From Dongia_A sp964542425 (GTDB taxonomy: Bacteria > Pseudomonadota > Alphaproteobacteria > Dongiales > Dongiaceae), in contig CAZIUB010000029.1 in assembly GCA_964542425.1 (NCBI GenBank), forward strand, positions 1 to 6,547: a DNA stretch of 6,547 bases. The letters are read 5' to 3'. Made by a program: the position numbers and the translations under genes. Below the pieces are notes generated by a model. That model saw only the letters and a program-made list of their open reading frames with translations. It ran no database searches and was not told the DNA's origin. This document shows, piece after piece, positions 1-6,547 of the stretch. Positions within the stretch are counted from its first letter, which is position 1; each line of letters opens with the position of its first letter.

Positions 1-11
1 TCGTCCGTCAT
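1..11 (-). CDS. 5' end of an unidentified minus-strand gene, cut by the window edge
   Basis: Only three codons and two bases are visible (ATG ACG GAC GA, reading M-T-D then D or E). The start is suggested by a GGAG ribosome binding site at 19-22, seven bases before the ATG at 9-11. The ribosome binding site lies inside the left arm of the inverted repeat at 11-71, so it would be paired if the transcript began upstream of the hairpin. That arrangement is known for some transposase genes, where folding blocks translation of read-through transcripts, but three codons cannot identify the gene. It may not be a gene at all. Confidence 0.3.
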
Positions 12-71
12 GGGTCTGCTCCTGTTGTGAGATCAAGGTTGGGAACCCGATCTCAACACAGGACAGACCCA
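11..71. repeat. Long imperfect inverted repeat (stem-loop)
   Basis: The left arm at 11-34 and the right arm at 49-71 are reverse complements in three blocks: TGGGTCTG, TCCTGT and TGAGATC. They differ only by one extra C in the left arm and a TG/GT swap, so about 21 of 23 positions pair. The loop holds a second short stem, GGTT-GGG-AACC, at 37-47. There is no T-run on either side, so it is not a typical intrinsic terminator. It covers the ribosome binding site of the possible minus-strand gene at 1-11 and lies about 190 bp downstream of putA on the same strand. It may be an end structure of an insertion sequence, a translational control hairpin or a regulator site; the sequence does not decide between these. 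Confidence 0.7.
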
Positions 72-263
72 GCTCGTCACCGCACAGCTCCCCCCACCCG
101 CCGCTCCAAACTACCGCGCGAGCGGTTTAGTCCTTTGGCACTTCCGCGACATGCAGCAGCAGTAGAACGAATGCCGCTTTCATTCCAGAACCGGACATCG
201 GCGCACCGGGGTGACCGATGCCCGCTATCGTGTTCACGCCCTGATCCGAATCGATCAAACCCC
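72..263. other. Spacer downstream of putA with no supported gene
   Basis: No reading frame here has a credible start and ribosome binding site together. One short stem-loop is visible, ACCGC-GCGA-GCGGT at 113-126. On the minus strand it would lie about 140 nt past the putA stop and is followed by AGTTTGG, which is too weak a T-run to call a terminator. The base composition and lack of coding signal fit degenerate or non-coding sequence, possibly the remains of an insertion. I see no promoter that I can defend. Confidence 0.5.
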
Positions 264-3200
264 CTACGCCCCCTCTTCCAGGCTGAGGAGGCTGGCGTTG
301 CCGCCAGCGGCCGTGGTGTCGATGGTGAGCGTGCGCTCGGTCGCGAAGCGGTGCAGATAGTGCGGGCCGCCGGCCTTGGGTCCGGTCCCCGACAGGCCCT
401 CGCCGCCGAAGGGCTGCACGCCCACGACCGCGCCGATCATGTTGCGGTTAACGTACGCATTGCCAACGCGAAGCCGCGCGGCGATCTTGGCCACCTTGCC
501 GTCGATCCGGGAATGCACGCCCAGCGTCAGCCCGTATCTGGTGGCATCGATCGCGGCGAGGACCTCGTCCAATCTTTCCGCCTGGTATTCGATCACATGC
601 AGGATCGGGCCGAACACTTCGCGATCGAGCCGCGCCAGGGAATCGATGCGATAGGCCCTGGGCGCGAAGAAATACCCGTTGCGACAATCCGGCCCGATTC
701 GGCATCGGTGGATGAGATTTCCCTCGCGATCCATGCGCGCGGCGTGCGCCTCCAATGTGCGCAACGCGTCGGCATCGATCACCGGCCCGACATCGGTCTC
801 CAGGAGCGCCGGATCGCCCAGTTTCAATTCTTCCATGGCGCCCGCCAACATGTGCGTGAGCCTGGGAGCGATATCGGCCTGCACAAAAAGTACACGAAGC
901 GCGCTGCAGCGCTGCCCGGCGCTTTGGAAGGAAGATATGAGCACGTCGCGCACTACCTGCTCGGGGAGTGCCGAGGAATCGACGATCATCGCGTTCTGCC
1001 CGCCGGTCTCGGCAATGAGCGGCACGATCGGGCCGTTCTTGGCGGCCAATACCCGGTTGATCGCGCGCGCGACTTCCATCGAGCCGGTGAAGGCAACACC
1101 GGCTAGGCGCTGGTCATTGACCAGCGGCGCCCCTACGCTCGGCCCATCGCCCGGCAGCAAATGGAGCGCATCCACGGGCACGCCTGCCTGGTGCAGCAAG
1201 CGGATCGCAAAGGCGGCGATGAGGGGCGTTTGTTCCGCCGGCTTGGCGATTACCGTATTGCCGGCGGCCAAGGCGGCGCCGATCTGGCCTAGAAAAATCG
1301 CCAGCGGAAAGTTCCAGGGCGAAATGCAGGCGAAGACGCCGCGCCCATGCAGGCTCAATTGGTTGCGCTCGCCGGTCGGGCCGGGAAGCGTCTGGCTTTC
1401 CGCGAATTCCGCCCGGGCGCGCGCGGCGTAATAGCGGCAGAAATCGACCGCCTCGCGCACTTCGGCGATCGCATCGGGAATGGTCTTGCCGGCCTCGCGC
1501 ACACAGATCGCCATGGCCTCTTCCCGCGATGCCTCCAGGAGATCGGCGGCGCGCTCCAGGCATTGCGCGCGCTCGGCGGCCGGAACGGCCGACCACAGCG
1601 CGAAGGCGTGGGTCGCGCGCGAAACCACATCCGCGACATCCGCGGCGCTCGCCTGGATGATTTCGCCGACAACACGGCCCGTATCGGCCGGGCTGGTCAC
1701 GGGAAGGGCCGCGCCCTCGCGCTCGCGCCCGCCGATATTGGGCGCCGCCCGCCAGTTGCGATCGGCGGCGCCGAGAGCCAAATCGAGTTCGCGCAAGGCT
1801 TCGGGATCCGCCAGATCGATGCCGCGGGAATTGGCGCGTTCGGCGCCGAACAGATCGACCGGGAGCGGGATGCCCGGATGCGGCTTCACCTTGAGTGCCC
1901 GCACGCGCAAGACCGGATCGGCGACGATTTCATCCAATGGCGCCTTTTCGTCCACGATGCGGTTGACGAAGGAGGTGTTGGCGCCGTTCTCCAGCAGCCT
2001 TCGCACCAGATAGGCTAGCAAATCCTCGTGGCTGCCGACCGGGGCATAGATGCGCGCCGCCAGCCCCAGCGTCTCGGGCGGCACGATCTGGCCATAGAGC
2101 GCCTCGCCCATGCCGTGCAGACGCTGGAATTCCAGGCGCCCGCGCGCCGCGTCCGGCCCGCCCGCCATCTCGATGATCGCAGCCAATGTATGGGCGTTGT
2201 GGGTGGCGAATTGTGGGAAGAAGCATTCGGGTGCCGCCAGCAATCGCCCCGCGCAGGCCAGATAGGAGACATCGGTCGAGGCCTTGCGCGTGAACACCGG
2301 GTAGCCGGAGAGGCCGCGCTCCTGGCTGTTCTTGATCTCGCTGTCCCAATAGGCGCCCTTGACCAGGCGAACCATGAGCCGCCTTCGATGCTTGAGCGCC
2401 ATCTCGGCCAGGAAATCAATCAGCACCCGGCAGCGTTTCTGATAGGCCTGGACGGCGAGGCCGAACCCGTCCCAGTGGGCCAAGGATTTGTCGCCCGAGA
2501 CCGCCTCGATCAAATCCAGCGAAAGATCGAGCCGATCGGCCTCCTCGGCGTCGATGGTGAAGCCGATGCCGTGCGCCTTGGCCGCGCGCGCCAATTCGAC
2601 GACGCGCGGCACCAATTCCCTGAGCACGCGATCACGTTGCGCCATCTCGTAGCGCGGATGGAGGGCGGAGAGCTTGATCGAGATGCCCGGACTCTCGATC
2701 GGGCCTCGGCCCTCGGCGGCCTTTCCGATCGCCTCGATCGCCACCCGATAGGCCTCGAAATAGCGCTCGGCATCCGGTTGGGTACGCGCGGCCTCGCCCA
2801 GCATGTCATAGGAATAGCGATAGCCCTTGGCTTCCAGCGCCTCGGCGCGCTGCAGCGCCTCGGCGATGTCGCGGCCCATGACGAATTGCCTTCCCAAGAT
2901 CTTCATCGCCTGGGTCACCGCCTGGCGGATGACCGGCTCGCCCGAGCGCGCGACCAGGCGCGTGAGCACGTCCGTGAGATCGCCGCCGGTCGCGTCCAGG
3001 CGCATGATCCGCCCGGTCAACATCAGGGCCCAGGTCGAGGCATTGACGAAGAGGGAATCGCTCTCGCCCAAATGGCTCTCGAAATCGGCATTGCGCAATT
3101 TGTCGCGAATGAGGGAATTGGCGGTTTGGGCATCGGGAATGCGCAGCAGCGCCTCGGCCAGGCACATGAGCACCACACCTTCCTTGGAGGACAGCTCGTA

Positions 3201-3425
3201 GGCGTGCATGAAGGCATCGATCCCGCCCTGGCCCACGCGCTCGCGCCGAACCGTCTCGACCAGGCCACGCGCGCGGAAAGCGACGCGGTCGCGCATCTCC
3301 GGCGAAAGTTCCGCCTCGCGCAGCAAGCCCTCGACGATCGCGGTTTCGTCGGCCCGCGCGGCCGCGCGCAATCGGGCGCGAAGGGGACCCGGCATTGGCA
3401 AGGTTTCTCGGAACAGCATCGGCAT
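264..3425 (-). CDS. putA: Bifunctional proline dehydrogenase / L-glutamate gamma-semialdehyde dehydrogenase PutA
   Basis: PutA oxidises proline to pyrroline-5-carboxylate with FAD, passing electrons to the quinone pool, then oxidises glutamate semialdehyde to glutamate with NAD+. The protein is 1053 aa. The N-terminal helical arm is followed by the proline dehydrogenase barrel at about 130-500: SIKLSALHPRYE (249-260, FAD-contacting Lys251), IDAEEADRLD (291-300), VRLVKGAYWDSEIK (352-365), FATHNAHT (406-413), and LVRRLLENGANTSF (473-486) with the substrate-carboxylate arginine pair R475/R476. The aldehyde dehydrogenase domain at about 570-1030 has SPWNFP (Asn705), FTGS (779-782), AETGGQ (Glu806), GQRCS (catalytic Cys840) and EVFGP (936-940). 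The C-terminus TTAAGGNASLLSL is typical of PutA. The ribbon-helix-helix repressor domain of enteric PutA is absent, so this form is enzymatic only and a separate regulator, not seen here, is expected. Length is close to the ~1000-aa type A enzymes. The start at 3425 is supported by AGGG at 3434-3437, eight bases upstream. Confidence 0.97.
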   Translation of the reverse strand: MPMLFRETLPMPGPLRARLRAAARADETAIVEGLLREAELSPEMRDRVAFRARGLVETVRRERVGQGGIDAFMHAYELSSKEGVVLMCLAEALLRIPDAQTANSLIRDKLRNADFESHLGESDSLFVNASTWALMLTGRIMRLDATGGDLTDVLTRLVARSGEPVIRQAVTQAMKILGRQFVMGRDIAEALQRAEALEAKGYRYSYDMLGEAARTQPDAERYFEAYRVAIEAIGKAAEGRGPIESPGISIKLSALHPRYEMAQRDRVLRELVPRVVELARAAKAHGIGFTIDAEEADRLDLSLDLIEAVSGDKSLAHWDGFGLAVQAYQKRCRVLIDFLAEMALKHRRRLMVRLVKGAYWDSEIKNSQERGLSGYPVFTRKASTDVSYLACAGRLLAAPECFFPQFATHNAHTLAAIIEMAGGPDAARGRLEFQRLHGMGEALYGQIVPPETLGLAARIYAPVGSHEDLLAYLVRRLLENGANTSFVNRIVDEKAPLDEIVADPVLRVRALKVKPHPGIPLPVDLFGAERANSRGIDLADPEALRELDLALGAADRNWRAAPNIGGREREGAALPVTSPADTGRVVGEIIQASAADVADVVSRATHAFALWSAVPAAERAQCLERAADLLEASREEAMAICVREAGKTIPDAIAEVREAVDFCRYYAARARAEFAESQTLPGPTGERNQLSLHGRGVFACISPWNFPLAIFLGQIGAALAAGNTVIAKPAEQTPLIAAFAIRLLHQAGVPVDALHLLPGDGPSVGAPLVNDQRLAGVAFTGSMEVARAINRVLAAKNGPIVPLIAETGGQNAMIVDSSALPEQVVRDVLISSFQSAGQRCSALRVLFVQADIAPRLTHMLAGAMEELKLGDPALLETDVGPVIDADALRTLEAHAARMDREGNLIHRCRIGPDCRNGYFFAPRAYRIDSLARLDREVFGPILHVIEYQAERLDEVLAAIDATRYGLTLGVHSRIDGKVAKIAARLRVGNAYVNRNMIGAVVGVQPFGGEGLSGTGPKAGGPHYLHRFATERTLTIDTTAAGGNASLLSLEEGA

Positions 3426-3563
3426 GGGGATTACCCTGTTAGGCGATTGCCGGAAAGATAGACCTAATTCGGGCGCGCGAAAGCGCCAATCGCTTTACGA
3501 TAGTTCATGAAAGTCGGATCATGGCGCCGCGGATTTGGAATCGAGGAGCAACGAGGTTCGCCC
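3426..3563. promoter_or_regulatory. Divergent spacer between putA and the dehalogenase
   Basis: Both genes must start transcription in or near these 138 bp, unless the plus-strand gene is read from elsewhere. The plus strand has a weak -10-like TACGAT at 3496-3501, but no convincing -35 box at the right distance. The minus strand shows TTGGCG (+ strand complement at 3484-3489) with no good -10 partner. A small stem GGCGC-GCGAAA-GCGCC sits at 3472-3487. I compared the leader with the fluoride riboswitch consensus and found no match. The region is defined by gene arrangement, not by recognised promoter boxes. Confidence 0.45.
3553..3556 (+). promoter_or_regulatory. Ribosome binding site that decides the dehalogenase start
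   Basis: GAGG lies seven bases before the ATG at 3564, with a second purine-rich GAGGAG at 3543-3548. The earlier in-frame ATG at 3507 has no comparable site and would add 19 residues (rich in Arg, Gly and Glu) that are not part of the enzyme family. The FPGF motif of the family begins two residues after the ATG at 3564. Confidence 0.7.
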
Positions 3564-4445
3564 ATGTTCTTTCCCGGATTCACCCAGCGTCGCCACCCAT
3601 CGGGCGGCACTTCCTATAATCTGCGCGCGGGCGGAGAGGGCCCGGCGCTCTTGGCTCTGCACGGATTCCCACAGACCCATCTATGCTGGCACCTTGTGGC
3701 ACCGCAACTGGCGCGCCATTTCACCGTGATTTGCCCGGACCTCAAGGGTTATGGCGATAGCGAGGCACCCGCCCCGACCCTCGATTCCGCTAATTACTCC
3801 AAGCGCGCGATGGCCGGCGAGATGATTCAATTGATGGCCGAACTGGGCCACCGGCAATTCGCCATCATCGGCCATGATCGAGGCGCCCGGATCGGCTATC
3901 GGCTGGCGCTGGATCATCCCGAATGCGTGACGCGCCTGGTCATGCTCGACATCATGCCCACTTGCGAGCAATGGGATCGGGCCGACCGCGATTTCTCGGT
4001 GCGCACCTATCATTGGGGATTCCTGGCGCGAGGCGGCGGCTTGCCGGAGCGCCTGATTAACCTCGACCCGGATTTCTATCTCGACTACACCATTCGCTCC
4101 TGGGCCGCCGACACGAGCGCTTTTCCGGAGGATGTGATGGAGGAGTACCGGCGCTGCTTCCGCCGGCCAGGCACAATCGCCGCAGCCTGCGCCGATTATC
4201 GCGCCGGCTACGGAATCGACAACACGCTCGACCGCGCCGATTGTGACGCCGGGCGGCGCATCCAATGCCCGCTTCTCGTGCTGTGGGGCGAGGATTACGT
4301 CATCGCCACCAGCGCCATGCTCGATATCTGGCGAAGCTGGGCCGACGATGTCCAGGGCCAGGCGATCAAATGCGGCCATTTCCTGGCCGAGGAAGCGCCC
4401 GAAGCGGTGCTGAAGGCGGTCAGGCCATTTTTGGAACACGAGTAG
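3564..4445 (+). CDS. Alpha/beta hydrolase, haloacetate (probable fluoroacetate) dehalogenase
   Basis: The enzyme is predicted to hydrolyse 2-haloacetates to glycolate and halide (EC 3.8.1.3), in the cytoplasm. It is 293 aa from the chosen ATG; characterised relatives are about 300 aa. Visible elements: HGFPQTH at 33-39 (Phe35, oxyanion hole), GHDRGAR at 103-109 with nucleophile Asp105 and carboxylate-binding Arg106 and Arg109, LDIMPT with acid Asp129, YHWGF with His150 and Trp151, RSW with Trp180, DYRAG with Tyr212, and GHFL with base His272. From memory of the R. palustris enzyme RPA1163 these match D110, R111, R114, D134, H155, W156, W185, Y219 and H280 with nearly constant offsets of 5 to 8. 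His, Trp and Tyr form the fluoride pocket that separates this group from epoxide hydrolases. Preference for fluoride over chloride is inferred, not shown. It diverges from putA; a DMT transporter follows 106 bp downstream. Confidence 0.9.
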   Translation: MFFPGFTQRRHPSGGTSYNLRAGGEGPALLALHGFPQTHLCWHLVAPQLARHFTVICPDLKGYGDSEAPAPTLDSANYSKRAMAGEMIQLMAELGHRQFAIIGHDRGARIGYRLALDHPECVTRLVMLDIMPTCEQWDRADRDFSVRTYHWGFLARGGGLPERLINLDPDFYLDYTIRSWAADTSAFPEDVMEEYRRCFRRPGTIAAACADYRAGYGIDNTLDRADCDAGRRIQCPLLVLWGEDYVIATSAMLDIWRSWADDVQGQAIKCGHFLAEEAPEAVLKAVRPFLEHE

Positions 4446-4551
4446 ATCGCGTTCCCTTCCGACAACGCGGGCCTGTCGCAACAATCGGATGGCGCGCGCC
4501 GGCCGGCCTCGGCATGTTGCCCATCGCCCCATTACCTGGAGTCTCCCTCGC
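4446..4551 (+). other. Spacer between dehalogenase and transporter
   Basis: This 106-bp gap holds two adjacent palindromes, GGCGCGCGCC at 4491-4500 and GGCCGGCC at 4501-4508, neither followed by a T-run. I see no intrinsic terminator and no promoter that stands out, so read-through from the dehalogenase into the transporter is possible. An in-frame ATG at 4489 lies inside the palindromic stretch and has no ribosome binding site; the residues it would add are Arg/Pro/His-rich and unlike a transporter N-terminus. Confidence 0.4.
4538..4541 (+). promoter_or_regulatory. Ribosome binding site of the DMT transporter
   Basis: GGAG lies ten bases before the ATG at 4552, a slightly long but workable spacing. 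The next in-frame ATG at 4570 has GGAAG at 4554-4558, eleven bases upstream. The site favours 4552, though the conserved protein begins around the second ATG. Confidence 0.55.
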
Positions 4552-4572
4552 ATGGAAGCCGTCCCTCGCATG
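4544..4572 (+). repeat. 11-bp direct repeat carrying both candidate start codons
   Basis: TCCCTCGCATG occurs at 4544-4554 and again at 4562-4572, a period of 18 bp, which is six codons in frame. Each copy ends in an in-frame ATG of the transporter gene. It looks like a small local duplication that added an upstream start (residues MEAVPR) without breaking the frame. Confidence 0.75.
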
Positions 4573-5478
4573 TCGGCCCTGGAATGGGGGCTGTTGATTC
4601 TGCTGTCGCTGATCTGGGGCGGATCGTTCTTTTTCGCCAAGGCAGCACTCGCCGAACTCGGGCCGTTCTCGATCGTGCTGGGGCGGGTCGCGATCGGCGC
4701 GCTGGCACTGCTATCGATCGCGCGCCTGATGGGCCAAGTGATGCCGCGCGATCCGGATTTGTGGCGCGATTTCGCGATCATGGGCGTGTTGAACAATGTA
4801 ATTCCCTTCAGCCTCATCTTCTGGGGCCAGCAGGAAATCGCCAGCGGGCTTGCCGCCACCTTGAACGCGACCACGCCCTTTTTCGCCATCGCGGTCGGGA
4901 AGATCCTGAACCCCGAGGCGCGCGTGCGCCCAAGCCAGATTTCCGGCAACGCGCTCGGCATAATTGGGGTGGCGGCGCTCATTGGAATCGATGCGTTCCG
5001 AAACCTCGGCCAGGTAATGGCCGGCCAGATCGCGGTCTTGACGGCCGCCCTCTCCTATGGCTTTGCCGGGCATTTCGGGCGGCGCTTCCGCGCACTTCCG
5101 CCGATCGTGCCGGCGACCGGCCAAGTCACCTGTTCGGCCATCATCATGTTGCCGATCGCACTCGTCATCGAGACACCCTGGCGGGGCGAGATGCCGGGCG
5201 CGATCACCTGGGCCTATCTCGCGGGTTTGGGCGTGCTGTGCACGGCGGCTGCTTATCTGATCTTTTTCCGGCTACTCGCCTCGGCGGGTGCGGTCAATCT
5301 GCTGCTGGTCACGATCCTGATCCCGCCCAGCGCCATCGTATTGGGTTTTCTGTTCTTGGGCGAGCGCCTCCAGGCCGGCGACTTCGTCGGGCTCGGCCTA
5401 ATCGCCGCCGGGCTTCTGGTCATCGATGGGCGGGTGCTCTTTTGGTTCACCCGAGCTTCGCCTTCAGGCGCTCGTTGA
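4552..5478 (+). CDS. EamA-family (drug/metabolite transporter superfamily) membrane protein
   Basis: This is a predicted inner-membrane transporter of 308 aa with ten hydrophobic helices in two EamA repeats. Helices lie roughly at 12-30, 37-60, 73-92, 97-116, 133-147, 157-175, 188-206, 217-237, 247-270 and 276-293. Family marks are the N-terminal SLIWGGSFFFAK (19-30), TPFFA in helix 4 of the first repeat, and IPPSAIVLGFLFLGERL (257-273) at the matching place of the second repeat. Members export metabolites or amino acids, but substrate cannot be read from sequence. The start at 4552 has the better ribosome binding site; 4570 (302 aa) is the alternative and starts at the conserved MSALEWG. Its last 32 bp overlap the end of gatB on the other strand. 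Co-transcription with the dehalogenase is possible but unproven. Confidence 0.92.
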   Translation: MEAVPRMSALEWGLLILLSLIWGGSFFFAKAALAELGPFSIVLGRVAIGALALLSIARLMGQVMPRDPDLWRDFAIMGVLNNVIPFSLIFWGQQEIASGLAATLNATTPFFAIAVGKILNPEARVRPSQISGNALGIIGVAALIGIDAFRNLGQVMAGQIAVLTAALSYGFAGHFGRRFRALPPIVPATGQVTCSAIIMLPIALVIETPWRGEMPGAITWAYLAGLGVLCTAAAYLIFFRLLASAGAVNLLLVTILIPPSAIVLGFLFLGERLQAGDFVGLGLIAAGLLVIDGRVLFWFTRASPSGAR

Positions 5479-6547
5479 GCATCGCCGGGTTGGCCTTGCC
5501 GCCCATGGCCTTCATCACCTGGCCGACGAAAAAGCCGAGGAGCTTGTCTTTTCCGGCGCGATACTCGGCCACCTTGTCGGGGTGTCCGGCCATGATCTCG
5601 TCGATCGCGGAATCGATGGCGCCGGTATCGGTCACCTGGCGCAGGCCCTTGTCCTCGACGATCGCACGCGCGCGTTTGCCGGTGGCAAACATCTCCGCGA
5701 ACACCTCCTTGGCCAAGCGCCCGGAGATGGTGTTGTCGGCGATGAGGTCGATCAATTCGCCTAGTGCCTCGGCCGAGACCGGCGATTCCGAAATCGATTT
5801 GCCGGCCTTGTTCAATTGTCCGGCCAAATCGCCGATCACCCAATTGGCGGCGAGCTTGGGGTCGCGCATAGCAGCTTGCATGTTTTCGTTGGACATAAAG
5901 AAGTGAGCCCCGATTGATTCTTCGTAATAATCGGCGGTTTCCCTTTCCGCGACCAGCACGCTCGAATTATAGTCGCTCAATCCGAATTTCTCGACCAGGC
6001 GCCGGCGCTTGGCGTCCGGCAATTCGGGCAGGCTCTTGCGGATCGTTTCGACCCAGGCGGGATCAAGGGTCAGCGGCAGAAGATCGGGGTCGGGAAAATA
6101 GCGGTAATCATGCGCGTGTTCCTTGGAGCGCATCGGCCGCGTCTCGCCCCGGTTGGGATCATAGAGCCGGGTTTCCTGGCGGATGCTGCCGCCCGCCTCC
6201 AGAATCTCGATCTGGCGCCTGGCTTCGTATTCGATCGCCTGCTGCACATAGCGGATCGAATTCACGTTCTTGATCTCGCAACGCGTGCCCAAGGCCTCGC
6301 CCGGCCGGCGCATCGAGACGTTGACATCGCAACGCAGCGAGCCTTCCTCCATGTTGCCATCGCAGGTGCCGAGATAGCGCAGGATCGAGCGCAGCTTCTT
6401 CAAGTAAGCCGCCGCCTCTTCGGCCGAGCGCATGTCGGGCTCCGACACGATTTCCATCAAGGCCACGCCGGCGCGGTTCAAATCGATATAGGATCTGGTC
6501 GGATGCTGGTCGTGCAGGCTCTTGCCGGCATCCTGTTCCATGTGGAG
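5447..6547 (-). CDS. gatB: Aspartyl/glutamyl-tRNA(Asn/Gln) amidotransferase subunit B, 5' end beyond the window
   Basis: GatB is the catalytic partner of GatA and GatC. It activates the side chain of Glu on tRNA-Gln (or Asp on tRNA-Asn) and transfers ammonia to give Gln-tRNA or Asn-tRNA, in the cytoplasm. The 366 visible residues read from LHMEQDAGK to the stop at 5447-5449. The Met at 6541 is internal: it belongs to the family motif H(M/L)E(Q/E)DAGK, and the frame is open to the window edge. About 120 N-terminal residues are missing compared with the usual ~480-490. Further marks are YIDLNRAG and MEIVSEPDM (visible residues 20-38), GSLRCDVNVS, GTRCEIKNVNS, TRLYDPNRGET, RSKEHAHDYRYFPDPDL, then the helical and YqeY-like tail ending in GQVMKAMGGKANP, typical of GatB. 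gatA and gatC, if adjacent, would lie to the right. The 3' end overlaps the transporter gene. Confidence 0.97.
   Translation of the reverse strand, partial: LHMEQDAGKSLHDQHPTRSYIDLNRAGVALMEIVSEPDMRSAEEAAAYLKKLRSILRYLGTCDGNMEEGSLRCDVNVSMRRPGEALGTRCEIKNVNSIRYVQQAIEYEARRQIEILEAGGSIRQETRLYDPNRGETRPMRSKEHAHDYRYFPDPDLLPLTLDPAWVETIRKSLPELPDAKRRRLVEKFGLSDYNSSVLVAERETADYYEESIGAHFFMSNENMQAAMRDPKLAANWVIGDLAGQLNKAGKSISESPVSAEALGELIDLIADNTISGRLAKEVFAEMFATGKRARAIVEDKGLRQVTDTGAIDSAIDEIMAGHPDKVAEYRAGKDKLLGFFVGQVMKAMGGKANPAMLNERLKAKLG

Noticed and set aside
127..198. 23-codon minus-strand frame reading MSGSGMKAAF then a Leu run, downstream of putA
   Set aside because: The hydrophobic run is tempting for a small membrane protein, but there is no ribosome binding site and only one short hydrophobic patch; chance is more likely.
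27..1106. Long plus-strand open frame opposite the 3' part of putA
   Set aside because: It is the antisense shadow of a clear PutA gene in GC-rich DNA; its Arg/Gly/Pro/His-rich translation has no recognisable domain.
3430..3441. 12-base match to part of the I-SceI homing endonuclease site (TAACAGGGTAAT on the minus strand) in the putA leader
   Set aside because: The other six bases of the 18-base site do not match and there is no intron or homing gene; coincidence with the ribosome binding site region.
2028..3461. 477-codon plus-strand open frame opposite the 5' part of putA
   Set aside because: Same cause: complement of PutA codons. No ribosome binding site and no protein-like pattern of its own.
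3502..3563. Fluoride riboswitch in the leader of the dehalogenase
   Set aside because: The conserved blocks of the fluoride riboswitch are not present by eye; only scattered short matches.
4491..4508. Adjacent GC palindromes after the dehalogenase as a terminator
   Set aside because: No T-run follows either palindrome, and short GC palindromes are common at this base composition.
3681..4982. 433-codon minus-strand open frame across the dehalogenase and transporter
   Set aside because: It runs across two well-supported genes and the gap between them; the translation is a typical GC-rich shadow.
5453..5473. CGCC-TTCA-GGCG stem in the transporter/gatB overlap as a bidirectional terminator
   Set aside because: Only a four-base core stem, no T-run on either strand, and it lies within the conserved coding sequence of gatB.
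4584..5906. 440-codon plus-strand open frame overlapping the transporter and gatB
   Set aside because: It is a +1 shadow of the transporter that continues as antisense of gatB; Arg/Gly/His-rich with no domain.

Overview
The window is GC-rich and densely coded, and it reads like a chromosomal segment of an alphaproteobacterium. The grounds are the base composition, a GatB subunit of alphaproteobacterial type, a short PutA without the N-terminal DNA-binding domain (the form common in Rhizobiales and relatives), and a dehalogenase very close to the Rhodopseudomonas palustris type. Genus cannot be named from the sequence alone. I see no tRNA, rRNA, CRISPR array, phage module or complete insertion sequence.

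Layout from left to right. Positions 1-263 hold no complete gene. The left edge carries a strong imperfect inverted repeat (11-71). It overlaps the ribosome binding site and ATG of a minus-strand gene of which only 11 bases are inside the window. Positions 264-3425 (minus) encode bifunctional proline dehydrogenase / glutamate-semialdehyde dehydrogenase PutA, apparently complete. A 138-bp divergent spacer (3426-3563) separates putA from a plus-strand alpha/beta hydrolase (3564-4445) that carries the full residue set of fluoroacetate dehalogenases. After 106 bp follows a ten-helix EamA/DMT-family transporter (4552-5478, plus). Its 3' end overlaps by 32 bp the 3' end of gatB (5447 to beyond 6547, minus), the B subunit of the Asp/Glu-tRNA amidotransferase, whose N-terminal part lies outside the window.

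How the genes relate. PutA oxidises proline to glutamate for carbon and nitrogen use. GatB belongs to translation (transamidation of mischarged tRNA). The hydrolase and transporter run in the same direction and could share a transcript, but nothing in the sequence ties the transporter to halogenated acids. The four genes look like an ordinary neighbourhood rather than a pathway. The two points most worth a second look are the dehalogenase and the left-edge inverted repeat. I did not find evidence of an undescribed multi-gene system.
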